Shown here: one piece after another, positions 34,794-46,675 of the stretch
How the letters are laid out: the number at the start of each line of letters is the position of its first letter
How positions within the stretch are numbered: the stretch's first letter is position 1
Assembly (NCBI GenBank): GCA_024196135.1
Contig: JAMQCK010000084.1
Coordinates: forward strand, 19,573-83,572
Source: Pleurotus ostreatus/Saccharomyces cerevisiae fusant
Lineage: Eukaryota; Opisthokonta
Direction of reading: 5' to 3'
Length of the DNA: 64,000 nucleotides
Made by a program: the position numbers and the translations under genes
The notes under the pieces: model-generated
What the model was told of the DNA's origin: nothing
What the model saw: only the letters and a program-made list of their open reading frames with translations
Databases searched by the model: none

Positions 34794-36869
34794 ATGTCGA
34801 GCTGGATGCGCACGTCTCCTATCGAGATTCTCATCACGCGCGCCTGCGATCCCTCATTACCCGAGCCCAATTACGCGCTACATCTCGAGGTCGCCGAGTA
34901 TATCAACCAGAAGAAGGCAAACAAGTGAGTATCGGGTATGCTGAGCGACTGTAGCGGGTAGCTAACGAGGATAAATAGCCCTCGCGAGGCCGCGATGCTC
35001 ATCGCACGCCTCGCAAATCATAGGAACCCTCACATCGCCATCCTCGCCCTCGCCCTCCTTGACACGCTTGTCCAAAGCTGCGGCTACCCCTTCCATCTGC
35101 AGATATCTACCAAGGAGTTCCTCAATGAGCTTGTGCGCCGCTTCCCCGAGCGACCGCCGCCATTCCCGGGCCCAGTCATGTCCCGCATCCTCGACCTCAT
35201 CCAGGGCTGGAAGGAAGGCATCTGCTCCGAGTCGCGCTGGAAGGACGACCTGGGCAACATCCGCGACATGCACCGCCTGCTCACCTTTAAGGGGTACCGA
35301 TTCCGGGACACAGGGCGCCAGCCGTCCCTGGCGAGCGCGTCGGTGAGTGCGCGGCGGGTGCGTTAGGGTGAGCGAGGGCTGATGTGTTTGCTGCGTGCAG
35401 AATATCAAGTCGGCGGAGGAGCTCGAGGAGGAGGATAGGGAGGCACAGTCTGCGAAGCTGCAGGAGCTCATCCGGCGGGGCACGCCGCGCGATCTTGCGG
35501 CTGCACAGGAGATCATGAAGGCCCTCGCGGGCGCGAACCCGGACGCCAAGCCGGATTATCGCGCGCAGGCGCTCACTGACATCAACAAGCTCGAGCAGAA
35601 GGTGATCCTGCTGAACGAGATGCTGGATAACGCGGATGTCGAGCACGGCGAGCGGTTCGTGGGGGGCGATGTGTATGAGGTGTGTACGTGATCTGCGGTG
35701 CGAGGGGGTGAGCTAACCTCTACTGCAGCAAGTGGCTACTATCCTGCAAAATGCGCGGCCCAAGATCCAGAAGCTGATCAACGAGGCAGAGACGGAGGAT
35801 TCGGAGTCATTAGGTTCGTTTTGTGTGTCCACATCGCGTACTTCCCGTGTCCATCAATGTCTTGTACTTCTCCCATCCTTGCTACGTACCCCCTCGTTCA
35901 CCCCGCGGCATTGCCTCTCCATCCGTTCCCTCGTATTGCTCGGCTTTGTCATGTTGCTGACTACTGGACCTCGCAGACACCTACCTCCAGATCAACGACC
36001 AGATCAACTCCGTGCTCAACCGATACGAGGCCTACAAGCGCGGAGACTACGAGGCCGCAAAGAACCCCGTACCAGCCGAGCTCGCAGGCAGCTCCCAGTC
36101 CAACGGCGGCGCAAATAACGGCATCTCTCTTATCGACTTCGACGACTCCGCGCCCGCCCCTTCAGGAGGCACCAGCAATGCCGACGATCTCATGAGCCTC
36201 TTCGGCTCACCAAGCCCCGCTGCTGCTACCACCACCACTACACCAGCCACCGCTTACGCGAACCAGACGCAGACCGCGCAACCGCAGCCGCAGGTCGCGA
36301 ACAATGGGAAGGGGTACGGCATGGCGATGCTCATGGGCAGCGGCGTTGCTGGTGGGCCGCCGTCATCGACGACGCCTCCCGCGGCAATACGGCTGCCGAC
36401 CAGTCCGAGGCAGAACAGCGGTCCGTCGCATACGCAGAGCACGCCCGGATCGAGGACACAGTCGCCAGTCGTGTTACCAGGCGCCAGGCAATCGCCGGCG
36501 CTCGGTGGTGGGGCGCAACATGCGCAATCACCCCTCGCGAGCGGCGCGCCGTCCCCGTACTTCCCGCAGCAGACCCCTGGCTTTGGGCAGCAGAGCCCTG
36601 CGTATGGGCAGCAGTGGGGGCAGCAGTCACCGTCCGCGTTCGTGCAGCAGCCGCAGTTCGGCCAGCAGCCACAATTCCAGCCGGGCACGTTCGGGCAGCC
36701 GCCAGCTTTCGCCCAGCAGCCGCCGGCGTATGCCCAGCAGCAAGCACAATCACCCTTCGCGCAAGGATCCCCGATGCCTGGTACCCCTTCTGCGGCACCA
36801 GCGCCGGCGGCGGCGCCTCAGCAGCCTCAGCAGAAGGACCCGTTCGCGGACTTGGCGGGATTGTTCTAG
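34794..36869 (+). CDS. VHS-GAT domain protein (GGA/TOM1-like trafficking adaptor)
   Basis: A clathrin-type sorting adaptor acting at the trans-Golgi or endosome. Five exons give about 585 residues. ATG 34794 (MSSWMRTSPIEILITRACDP) opens the VHS domain: EPNYALHLEVAEYINQKK, a 52-nt intron, then MLIARLANHRNPHIAILALA, LLDTLVQSCGYPFHLQI and FLNELVRRFP. A GAT-like helical region follows (LQELIRRGTPRDLAAAQEIM, then KLEQKVILLNEMLDNAD and TYLQINDQINSVLNRYEAY). The C-terminal 270 residues are rich in Q, P, G and S with GQQ and AYAQQ repeats and the acidic motif ISLIDFDDSAP, ending DPFADLAGLF. No gamma-adaptin ear was seen, so it is not a canonical full-length GGA. DPF and LIDFDD-like motifs could bind clathrin or adaptors (inference). 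Confidence 0.88.
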
Positions 36870-37299
36870 TGCTTTTGTTTGTATATATATTGTTTTCGCT
36901 CAGATAATGTTCATGGAATGCGCTGGCTGTTTCGTAGACTTTTCAGTATGGGAGGATTGTAGGGGGAGGAACACCGAGGGCGAAGGGCGATGTTGTGATG
37001 TCGTTGTTCACTCTGTACCATGAAAAATATTGCGGTCGGCAGCCATAGCGTCCAGAAAGGGGTATGAGGCCTTGAAGCTGACTTGAGCGCAGTACAAGAA
37101 AACAGTTGGCTGGAGTACACCTTGAACGCTGGCGCTGAGAGGGGGAGCCTGTACCGTACCCCAAGCACGTGGAATCTCGATCGGCGATCGCCCATCAAGC
37201 AATTGTTGGATCGCGCTGCCTCCGTCTACGCGATCCCCCTCACAGTCGTCCCACCAACGACTCTTCCCCATCCTCTAGAACATTCTTCAACACTTGAAT
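36870..37299. other. Intergenic between VHS-GAT gene and PUF6
   Basis: 3' flank and PUF6 promoter; no gene supported. Confidence 0.5.
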
Positions 37300-39724
37300 A
37301 TGGGCGCCTCAGAGAACAAGAAGCGCGCAGCGGCGTCGCAGGGCGGCCCTGCATCGAAGAAGGTGCATCTGGACAAGGACTCGCGCAAGTCGAAGGACTT
37401 CAAGGGCAAGAGCGCGCTGAAGGGCAAGGGCACACAGCACGGGAAGTCGGGGAAGGGCACTGCTACCACATTGAAGAAGACACAAAAGAAGGAGGTCGAT
37501 GCTCCCGCTGCGAAGCGGAGAAAACCTGTGACGGCGACTAGCGAGCCGTCCGACGAGTCGGAGGACGACGAGGATCTCGCAAGCGAGGGGAAGGAGATGG
37601 AGGAGGATGTTGATATGGAAGGGGATGAGGGTGCTGAGGACGATGCCATGGAAGGAGTCGTAGAAGCCGACGACTCTGCGCCCAATCCCAAGGATCCAGA
37701 GGGTGAGTCTTCCCCCCCCCTCCCTCCTACGCATTTATGCTAACCTCCCCTTAGCCGTCCGCGAAGCGCGCAAAGCCCAAAAAGCCGTCACTGCACAGCG
37801 CAAGGCCTCCAAGCCGCACGCCTCGCTCATCGCGCAGGCGAAGGCTGTTTGGGCGCAGGCCCGGCGCAAGAACATCACGCCCAAGGAGCGCCAGCAGGCG
37901 ATCCGCGAGCTCATGGACGTCATCCGCGGCCATGTGAAGGAATTGGCGAACAAGCACGACGCGAGCCGAATTGTGCAGACGGCGGTGAAGTACGGGAGTG
38001 CGGCGGATCGGGACACGATTGCGGGTGAGCTGATGGGGAGCTTCAAGGAGTTGGCGCAGAATAAGTACTCGAGGGTGAGTGCGATGTTTGTGTGTAGGCG
38101 AAGCGGGATACTTATGGTGATGTTCTTCACAGTTCCTCGTCACGAAGCTCGTCCGTTTGTGTCCCAAACGCCGCGCCGCGATCTTGCGCGAGTTCCAGGG
38201 ACACGTCCTGCGCCTCCTTCTTCATCGCGAAGCGAGTGTCGTGCTTGCTGACGCCTTCGAGCTCTACGCGAACGCGGCCGAGCGCGCGATTCTCCTCCGT
38301 GACTTCTACGGCAAGGAGGCTGCGCTGTTCGACGTTGCAGCGGACGCGGATACGGCAAAGGAGGGCCTGTCGGGTGTGCTGAAGGGCGCAGAGGATGCGA
38401 AGCGGACGAGGATCCTGACCGCGGTACGGGAGAACTTGGAGGCAATGTGAGTATCGCTCGTGTATGCGTCGTCGTGCTCATCGCCAACATCGTCCTTCCC
38501 AGCTTCAACAACCCTGACAAGGGCGCGCTCACGCACGCGATTGTCCACCGCGCCCTCTGGGAGTACGTCGCGGCGGTGATCGCCCACCCAGACCGCGCGC
38601 TCAGCGAGAAGCTCTACCGGGAGGCCTTCGACATGTGCCAGGACACGCTCGCGGAGATGGTGCACACGAAGGACGGCTCGCGCGTCGCGCGCGAATTTCT
38701 GGCGCGCGGCTCGGCGAAGGACCGTAAGCAGATCATCAAGCACCTGAGCAAGCACGTCATCCCGATGTGCACAGACGAGGACGCGCAGCTGGTGCTCTTC
38801 ACCGCGGTGGATGTGGTGGAGTCAGTTTCACGTATCCTGCTCTTTGAGGCGTAGCTAATTGTCCTCCAGTGATACAAAACTGCTCGCCAAATCCCTCATC
38901 GTGCCCATCACTGCCGACGCGAGCACGCTGGCTACGTCCACTGCTGGCCGTCGGGCGCTGCTGTACCTCCTCGTGCCACGGTCGAGAAGGCACTTCACGC
39001 CCGCCCAAATCAATACGTTAGCGGAGACGGACGGGGTGCGCGACGGTACTGAGGGTCAGGAGGGCACGAGCAAGAAAGCAGTGGACGTGCGGCAAACGGA
39101 GGTACGGCAGGCAGCGAGCCAGGGCCTTCTGGACTGGGTAAAGGAGAACGGGGAGGATGCGATCCGGGAGACGGGCCAATGCGTGCTGGTCGGGGAGATC
39201 GTGCTGGAAGCGGAGGGAGGTGAGTGGCATGTTCTCACAAGACTGACAATAACATTTGCTAACACTCGGTCCCCGCTACAGACAAATCCGCCGCCACAAC
39301 GACCCTGCTACGCGCCGTCAGCGCACCATACCCCGCCGCCGAGGACGCCCCGCCACACGTCATCGACCTCCCACATGCAGCGCGATTGTACAAAACGCTC
39401 CTGCAGGGCGGGCACTTCAACCACGGCAAGGGTGCCGTCGAGCCCTCGCCGCGCTGGGACGCGAAAGAGTTCGCCGTGCGCTTTATGGAGGCGATTGCGC
39501 CTAGTGAGGGAGCCTCAGACGATACCGATGCGCCATGTCCTGCGATTGCGATGTGCACGCGCGGGGCGCGCGGGGGCGCGTTCGTGATCGCGGAGCTGCT
39601 GGGTGCTCTGCCGGAGGTCAAGCGCAAGGAGGTCGCGGGGTGGTTTACGAAGGCGGTAAGGAACGAGATTGAGGCGGGTGAGGGGAAGGGAAAGGGTTTG
39701 TTGCTGGAGAGGTTAGGGAAGTAG
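37300..39724 (+). CDS. PUF6: Pumilio-family RNA-binding protein PUF6
   Basis: PUF6 binds RNA and takes part in 60S ribosome assembly and, in yeast, ASH1 mRNA repression. ATG 37300 (MGASENKKRAAASQGGPASK) starts a lysine-rich then acidic N terminus (EDDEDLASEGKEMEEDVDME). After the first intron come degenerate Puf repeats: VIRGHVKELANKHDASRIVQ, LMGSFKELAQNKYSRFLVTK, LREFQGHVLRLLLHREASVV, LVGYtype repeat units replaced by DTLAEMVHTKDGSRVAREFL and HVIPMCTDEDAQLVLFTAVD. The C-terminal CPL-like region reads SLIVPITADASTLATSTAGR then RALLYLLVPRSRRHFTPAQI. The protein ends LLLERLGK. About 700 residues in six exons. The block AHGSRVAREF-type motif and CPL region distinguish PUF6 from classical Pumilio proteins. 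Confidence 0.9.
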
Positions 39725-40102
39725 AGCGAGAGACGAGTTATTTGTCCATAATTTCATTGTCACGTTTCCCGAGCCTGATACGAAGAACAAGTGCATTGTT
39801 TTCGCGAGGCAAGCATGAGATTAAGTGCCGTATATTTGTCCTCAGGTCTTTGATTCTTAGTCGGAGAACGATCTTTTCTATGTGTCTACGCCTGCGCGCG
39901 TGCAACCCAAGCATCGGGCTTGTGCACAAACCGCTACTCTCGATTGCAAGATCATTCACGGCGAGATGGCAACGTCGAACGTTGGGCCCAGAGCTGAGAT
40001 TCGGGTCTCCGTACCATTATCGGGCGCGCTTGCTGCCTCTGCGTGCATACAAGTATGTGCGGGCGGTTGGGTAGATCGCATGTGTGCTCCTTGCTGCCCT
40101 CC
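39725..40102. other. Convergent 3' flanks of PUF6 and the release-factor gene
   Basis: AT-richer than its surroundings; no gene seen. Confidence 0.5.
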
Positions 40103-42699
40103 TTACGCCGCCCCACCCACGACCTCCTCCTCCATCTCTTCCAACAGCCGCTCCTCGTGGTCCGCCGCCAGCGCGCGCATGAGCGCCTCGAGGCCATGGC
40201 CCTGGGGAATGAGCATCAGTTGTCTCTTCCTCTTCCAGGCAATTCCTTCCCCTCCTTCGTCTCCTGCCTCGTCCTCGCGCTGGCAGGAACAAGAGCCGCC
40301 GGCGAAGAAGAGAAAGAAAAGAAACCCTCCTCACTCACCTCCATCACCGGCTCCAGATTCACGCTCATCCCGATCCTGTGGTCTGTAATACGCGACTGCG
40401 GCCAGTTGTACGTGCGGATCTTGTCGCTCCTAGATGGGTGTTAACGCGTGCAGTTCCTTGTCAGCAGTTCTGCGCTGCTTTTCCTCTCCCGCCCCTCGTC
40501 CCTCGGCCTTTCACCTCCCATCCCTCCAGCAACTCAGGTGAAGGACGACCACCCGGAGTGGACATGCACGCCCGACTCGACGCGAACGACGAAAGCAAGC
40601 GAAAAAAGCTCGAAAACAGAAAGAGCCGACACATAAAGAACCCCTCCCCACTCACCTATCCACCCCACTAACCAAGCTATTCCTCCTCTTCCTCCTATCC
40701 TCCGCCTCCTGCACCAAACGTTGGGCGAGCAGGCGCGAGGTGAGGACCGTGAAGGCACGGCGGCGGTTCTAAGGAGAATAGTAGTCAACAATCCTGCAGC
40801 GCGTCCGAATAAAGTCGATATGTTCTCCGACAAGCACACCACGGCCAATTACTCACTACATGCTGGCTCCGCTCATCCTGCATCGCGACGACGATGCCCG
40901 TCGGTATGTGCGTGAGGCGCACCGCGGACTCGGTCTTGTTGACGTGCTGGGAGGATGGTCAGCGACAGGGCTGAAAAGGAGCCCTTGCAGGCCCCCAAAA
41001 GCCCTCCCCAACTCACCTGCCCGCCAGCGCCCCTCGCCCTCATGACCTCGATTCGCACGTCCTCCATCTTGAAGAGGGGTGTGGTTGTGGGGGCTAGCAA
41101 GGAGCGTCAGCAACTTGGGAGCAAGAGGAAGGGAGTAGAAATGACGAAACAACGTAGCAGGGGAAGCAACCACTCACCACTACCCTCCTCCACGAGCGGG
41201 AGCACCAGGACGGATGCGGTCGACTGCGGTGCGCGTTAGCGTTACTCCATTGGGCTGATTCTGTGTATGCGGTCCACCACCCCCTCGATAGGCGAGAGCA
41301 CAAAGACGCATACCGCGACTCACCGTATGCACCCGTCCACTACTCTCCGTCGCGGGTATCCGCTGCACGCGGTGCGCGCCGGATTCGAAGCTAAAGACGC
41401 ACGTCAGTTGTGCGGATACAGAGGGACAAATCGACCTGTAAATAGAGGGAACCAACCCGACTCACCGCAAACTCTCATACACGCCCATCTCGCCCTCCTC
41501 GGCTGTCGCGGTTGGTTAGCAATAGTGCATTTCCCCCATCCAGGCTGTGCCATTCCGACAAGTACGATAACGTCCTCGACTTCTCACGACCACTAATCCC
41601 ACGCTACAGACTGTAGAATAACCGCAGGGCGAAGTCCGCCCAAATAAGCAGCGAATCCATCCACTCACCCCTCCCCTTCCCCTTGCGCACTTCCATCAGC
41701 ACCTCGCGCAGGCCGCCGCTCTCCGTCTCGGACCGGTTCACGGGCGTGAGCTGCCAGCCGTGCTCGGCGGCGTATCTAAGGGGTTAGCGTGATGAGTTGG
41801 GTAAGGGGAGGGTAAGAAGGGAGGGGAGGGGGATGAAAGCATGCAATAAGGCGAAGGTTACGGCAAAGCAGATGTAGAGAGCGAGAAGGTTGAAGATGTA
41901 GTACTTCCCACTCACCTCGTATACATCCTCTCCAAATCCACACAGAACAGCGCACCCTCCGCGCCTCCCACTCCTGGCTTCAACTCCAGCAGCGCCCCCA
42001 ACGCCGCCGGATCCCCCGCCGTCCCGCCCTCCTGCGCTTTCGCCAGCTCGACGACCTGATTCCTAAGGTCCACGGAGAGTGTGTGGTGCATCGTTCCCAG
42101 TAGACCTTCCAATTCGTCGGCTGCTAAGGACGACATGTCCTCATCGGGCTCTGATAGTAAAGGAACGGTTGACAAGTATGACTCGCGAAGCGATGTGTAG
42201 TGCGCAAAGGTGCCGGGGAGGGGGGAGTGTTTGGGGAGAGCGTAGGACTGCGAGGGGGGTTTATGTGAGGAGGACGGTGAGGGCCTGGGGAATTATTCGT
42301 TAGCTATGTGTGAAGTAAGTAGAATCAAGTGACGTACGAATCATGTGAGGCCGAGTCTGCGCGCGCAACCACAGCCCGCGCGATGTTGAGTACCCGCGCA
42401 TGCTGGGCTTCTAGCTCCTCAAGTGCCTCGCGCGCGATGGTGACCGGGTCGGAAGCAGCGGATTTGGTAGCGTAGAGTCTTGGCGTTGACCGGGGTGGCT
42501 TCCGTACGGGACGCGTATGCCGGCAGGTTGAGAGTGGTGGGGAAAATGGAAGGCGAACGGTCTCGCTGTGCATGGAGCGTGCAGACGCGGTGGCGCGAGT
42601 GATGTAGGTCCTACAAGGGGGCACAGACAGGCGAGTTGGCAGTGAGCGCGACCATCTTACTGGTCTTGTCGGAGCACCGGAGCGTAGAAGATGGTGCAT
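40103..42699 (-). CDS. MRF1: Mitochondrial peptide chain release factor 1
   Basis: A class I release factor that ends translation at stop codons in mitochondria. ATG 42699 gives a basic, arginine-rich leader ([20 protein letters not shown]) suited to mitochondrial import. Exons then encode the PCRF domain ([20 protein letters not shown], about 41930-42010), the GGQ peptidyl-hydrolase motif (RGAGGQ, about 41018-41026, with [17 protein letters not shown] in the next exon) and the C-terminal RF1 signature [18 protein letters not shown]. The last exon ends [13 protein letters not shown] with stop 40103-40105. Many short introns split the gene, one exactly after GGQ. The 5' exon boundary is less sure, since an alternative intron near 42660-42610 is possible. 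The last three exons also exist as a broken inverted copy at 20345-21133. Confidence 0.9.
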
Positions 42700-43248
42700 G
42701 GTGCAAGGAGAGAGTAGAGGAATGCGCGAAGCCTGGCCACGCCGCACGGGCGAGAAGGTAGGGGGACCGGGACAAGATGCAGTCGAACGCAGAAGCAACA
42801 CCAGCGCTGCACGCGGCAAGGATGGCGGGCACGACCACCGAGTAAGTAGGGAAGGGGGAGACGATGTAGCGAACGCTGAGCAGGACGTTGCACACGGCGA
42901 GCAGGACGCGATCGGCGAGCGCAGAGTCGCCGCAAACGGTCCGAAGGACCGTATGCTCGATTCAAGTTCGAACCTTGCTTACGCAGGGGTTGTCTTCACG
43001 CTCATTGGCGGTCACTCGTAAGTAGAAACGCCAGGGCACGCTGATCCTTTACCAAACCCAGAAAACAGACCTGGACAGCGGATTCTATAGCTTGTGCAAT
43101 TCACGCAAACAATACTTATCTGAAGCCTAAAATTCTATCCTACTGGGTACAACACAAATATCCCAAAAATGTGAAGATCGTACAATCATGACGGGGAGAA
43201 AGCAAGCAGAGAGGACCTGCTATGGAAGAACCCCGCAATCTCAGCAGC
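42700..43248. other. Intergenic, no gene seen
   Basis: Contains a perfect 7-bp hairpin (ACGGTCC-GAA-GGACCGT, 42938-42954) and a GTTCGAACC string, but no tRNA fold could be completed. AT-rich 3' flank of the transporter lies at 43080-43240. Confidence 0.45.
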
Positions 43249-46200
43249 CTAAGTCAACCTCTTGCAGTAGTCCGGATTTCCAGTTGGATTCAGTGCCCAC
43301 GTTGGGAACTGCAAAATTATTATTAGCATGAGCTCTTGAGCCCACCCAAAGGCAGGCTTCTAAGACCTGATGCAAAAGACACTTACCGGCGTAGCATTCC
43401 CAGATGCCCCTCCTACCGCAAACGAGTATACAAACACCATGATCTGCGTACCGCCATCGAGCGCGGCCGAAAGCAGGAAGTTGTACTTCCTGAACCACCG
43501 CGCGCGGTACTTGCGCAGGTAGTACTGCGAGAAGATGGCCATGAGGAACGACATGAAGACCTGGGGAAGGAAGACGCGTCAGCTTCGACCGCGAGCAATA
43601 CTGTCTAAGCAACAGACGTACACCCGAGTTGATGCCCACGCTGAGGTAGCCCAGCTCAGCAGTCAGGATCGGCGTGAAAACCTTGTCGAAGCCAAACTTC
43701 GGCCAGCGCCTGTGCGCCAGCCAGAACGGAATCGGCCACGCGAGGCCGACGAGCAGCATCCACGGCACGAAGCCGTACTGCGTGCCCGGCTTGTACAGGT
43801 CCTTGCCGAGCGCGCCCCATGCGATGGCGCCTAGTGCGCGTCAGCGTCCGTCCCTCCCAACATGAGCTATTTTATACGCACCCGTGTTGTAGCTCTGAAT
43901 CTGCTGCCCGCTCCACACGTTGCTGCCCTGCACGTCGAGCAGGATCTCGCGGTTCGCCGTGAGCACGTTGTTCGCGACGACGAAGTTGAGGATGCCGCCG
44001 ATGATGCTGCCGAGGACCTGGACGTGGCGTTAGCTTCTCGTCTTATCATGTCCAAGATGCGCGCTCACCTGGCAAGTGAACGTCACGCGCGGCGGCAGCT
44101 TCGTGTACTGGCCCATCTTCAGGTCGCGCATGAGGGACGTCGCCTGCGTGACCGAGTTGTAGCCGTAGAGGGTGGCGTACATGTTGGCGACGGGCTTGCC
44201 CGGCACCATCGCCGCCGCGACCATCTCAATGAGGATCTCGATTGACGGCGCGTACCCGACAGTGCAGTACAGCGTGCCGATGATAGGCAGGAGGAACGCA
44301 GCGAGGAGGAGAGAGACGATTAGGGCCCACCAGCTGGAACGAGGGTTAGATTCATTCGCCACAGTCGAGACACGGTCAACTCACGGCAAGCCCGAGTGAG
44401 CAGTGTAGCTCGTCGCCATCGCCATCGCAAACGACGCGGCGAAGAGCGCGGCGTACCACCAAAGCGGGCACTCCTTGTACACCTGCATCTTCTTGTAGTG
44501 CGGGTCGTCGATCTCGGATGCCTGCCAGGCATCGTCAACCTCCATGACCCTCAACTCCCCCTCTAACCACTCACCTTCGTCGTCCACACCAGCCTCCACA
44601 CATCCTTTGCGTGCCAAACGACGAAGTGCATGATCGCCGCGCCGATGTACATCGTCCTCGACACCTTGTACAGCACCTGCGAGCCCGCGTAGTACGGCAG
44701 GCCCTGCTCCGCGAGCTTCGTCGTGTTGAGCGTGAAGTCGTCGTTCAGGATCAACAGCTGGTTGTACTCCGTCCCGTTCTCGTAGAAGAGCAGCTGTGAA
44801 AGGAACGGGAAGTTCTGCGACTTCCACACGTTCTGCTGGTACACGACGCAGAACGTGATGCTGTCGAGGGAGTGGCCAGTCAGCAAACATGATGAAGCAA
44901 CGCGCAGCAGGAAAACTCACATGCACACAAGACAGCCGCCATATAGCGACAGCTGCGTCGACAGCGGGGTGAACAGCGAGCCGATAGCCCCTCCGCCCGC
45001 GCCCACATAGTTCCAGTCGAAGCACAACGAGAACATCCCCAACCCCTCATTGCCCGTCGCACCACCAAAGATGCGCGAGAACCACGCCGAGTCCTGGTTC
45101 GCGAGGCAGAAAATACTGACACCAGTCAAGGTCGGCGCGATGTACTCCGGGAACCACTCCCAGACGAAGATGGCGACGAGCGTGCCCCAGAAGAAGCGAA
45201 CGCGCTTCTTCTGGAGGAAGAAGTTCTGCCCGCGGTGGAGGACGTCGAAGAGCTGGACGGTGGGGATGATGTGCGGGTAGACAGCGAAGGTGGGCCAGAC
45301 GAGGAACACGCGCATCATACCGGCGAGGCCGTAGCCGATGAGCTAGTGGGGCCAGTGAGTGGAGGTTTTAGGGAAAGAGGGAGGGAGAACGCGCACCTGC
45401 GACCCGATGAGGGTGAAGATGGCAGTGGCGGCGTTGGGCTTGACGTTGTAGTACAGGTCTTGTGCGGCAAAGATGCTGATAGCGAGGGCGGAGTCACTGG
45501 AGGTGGCACCCATGATCGTGATGGCGACATGCTCCTTAATGTCTGCGGGCATAGTCAGCGACTGGTAGGCTTCAATGGTCATACAGCATACTGAAGGGTC
45601 CAGGGTTGAGGAACCGTGCCCACCACGAGTCGCGCAGGGGAAAGCGGGAGTTGGGGTTGGTACCGGGGATGACCTCCTCCATAGCCTTTCCGAGGATGAA
45701 GCTGGACATGCATATGTTAGCGACAATAGGAATGATAGAGACTGGGTCAATCAACGCACGCAAAGATCTGCAAGAACAGCTGGCTGACGCTGATCGTTTG
45801 CGGGCGGAAGTACTGCGGTAGGCGTTAGCATGGCAGCTCGACGGACAGGCGTAGACCATTGTCGTGCTCGATGGCGTCGAATATCAGCGTAGGGCAGCGA
45901 AGGTATGCGCCACCGATAGCACGAACACCACGCGCTGATGCGTAGGCAAGAAGACGTAGGAGTGCAGACATGAAGGCAACAGGTGACACTCACGAACAGT
46001 TGGCCAAGCACGGACGCGAAGGCGGCAAAACCGATGCCAAGCACGACGCTCCGGAGGGTGAAGATAGGCAGCGTCGGGTCGTCCTCGAGCGACATCAGCC
46101 GCGTCGCGTAGTCGCGCGCGCTCTCTGTGGATCGTCAGGTCGGGCTCATCGGGGTGAGCAGATACGATGCGTAGATAGCAGGTGTAGTAGACTTTGTGCG

Positions 46201-46485
46201 CAGCAGTGAGCCATGGTGCGCGAGCACGCACCATGCCCACCGACACCCGAAGTGCGAGCACTTTGATTACGACTGCGACTCACCGATAGGCCGCTCCTTC
46301 CCGTTCTCATCGAGGTCGATGTCGCGCACATCGTCGAATACCTCACCCAGGTCATCGCCGACGACCTCAACCGTAGGCTTCTCCTTCCCGCCTCCCTTCT
46401 CCTTCTCGGACGAGAAGCTGTCCGCATGCTCCGGGGCAGCTGGCGGCTGCGTCTTCTCCAGCACGGGGGCGTCAATGGCGGCCAT
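43249..46485 (-). CDS. Oligopeptide transporter (OPT family), copy 1
   Basis: A proton-coupled plasma-membrane importer of small peptides (OPT family), about 800 residues. ATG 46485 opens MAAIDAPVLEKTQPPAAPEH, an acidic cytosolic N terminus, then YATRLMSLEDDPTLPIFTLR before the first membrane helix. Family marks include the NPG motif (RFLNPGPF), the PHIIPTVQLFDVLHRGQ segment, and KLPPRVTF, which corresponds to the KIPPR motif. About 14 hydrophobic segments are spread over some eleven exons; the end is TWALNPTGNPDYCKRLT, stop 43249. Copy 2 at 49492-52380 is nearly identical in the membrane core and lies head-to-head. Introns differ between copies in sequence and length while splice positions correspond. 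Substrate range is not predictable. Confidence 0.93.
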
Positions 46486-46600
46486 CGTCGGAGCGGCTCG
46501 AGGAGCTCAACAAGAGAGACTCGAGGCGGCTAAGCCAGGGACGGGCGGTTGCAGCTCAACCAGCGAAGAGCGGAGGTTGTCCAGGACGCATCTTCTTGCC

Positions 46601-46608
46601 CTTTATAC
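46601..46608 (-). promoter_or_regulatory. TATA box of transporter copy 1
   Basis: GTATAAAG on the minus strand, about 120 bp before ATG 46485; the same octamer-like core is found in front of copy 2. Confidence 0.6.
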
Positions 46609-46640
46609 TCCCCACATCAGCCGTAAGTGCGTCGCGCATC

Positions 46641-46675
46641 CTTCGTTATCGCGCTATCAGGCACCACTCCAACGC
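46641..46675 (-). promoter_or_regulatory. Conserved promoter block with two GATA motifs, copy 1
   Basis: A 35-bp block matches 49363-49397 at 31 of 35 positions. On the minus strand its core reads GTGCCTGATAGCGCGATAAC, containing TGATAG and CGATAA. It is separated from the TATA box by about 33 bp here. GATA factors govern nitrogen genes in fungi; regulation here is inferred. Confidence 0.6.

Noticed and set aside
42930..42990. Possible tRNA (GTTCGAACC string next to a perfect 7-bp hairpin)
   Set aside because: No acceptor stem, D arm or correctly spaced anticodon loop can be formed on either strand; the hairpin loop has only three bases.
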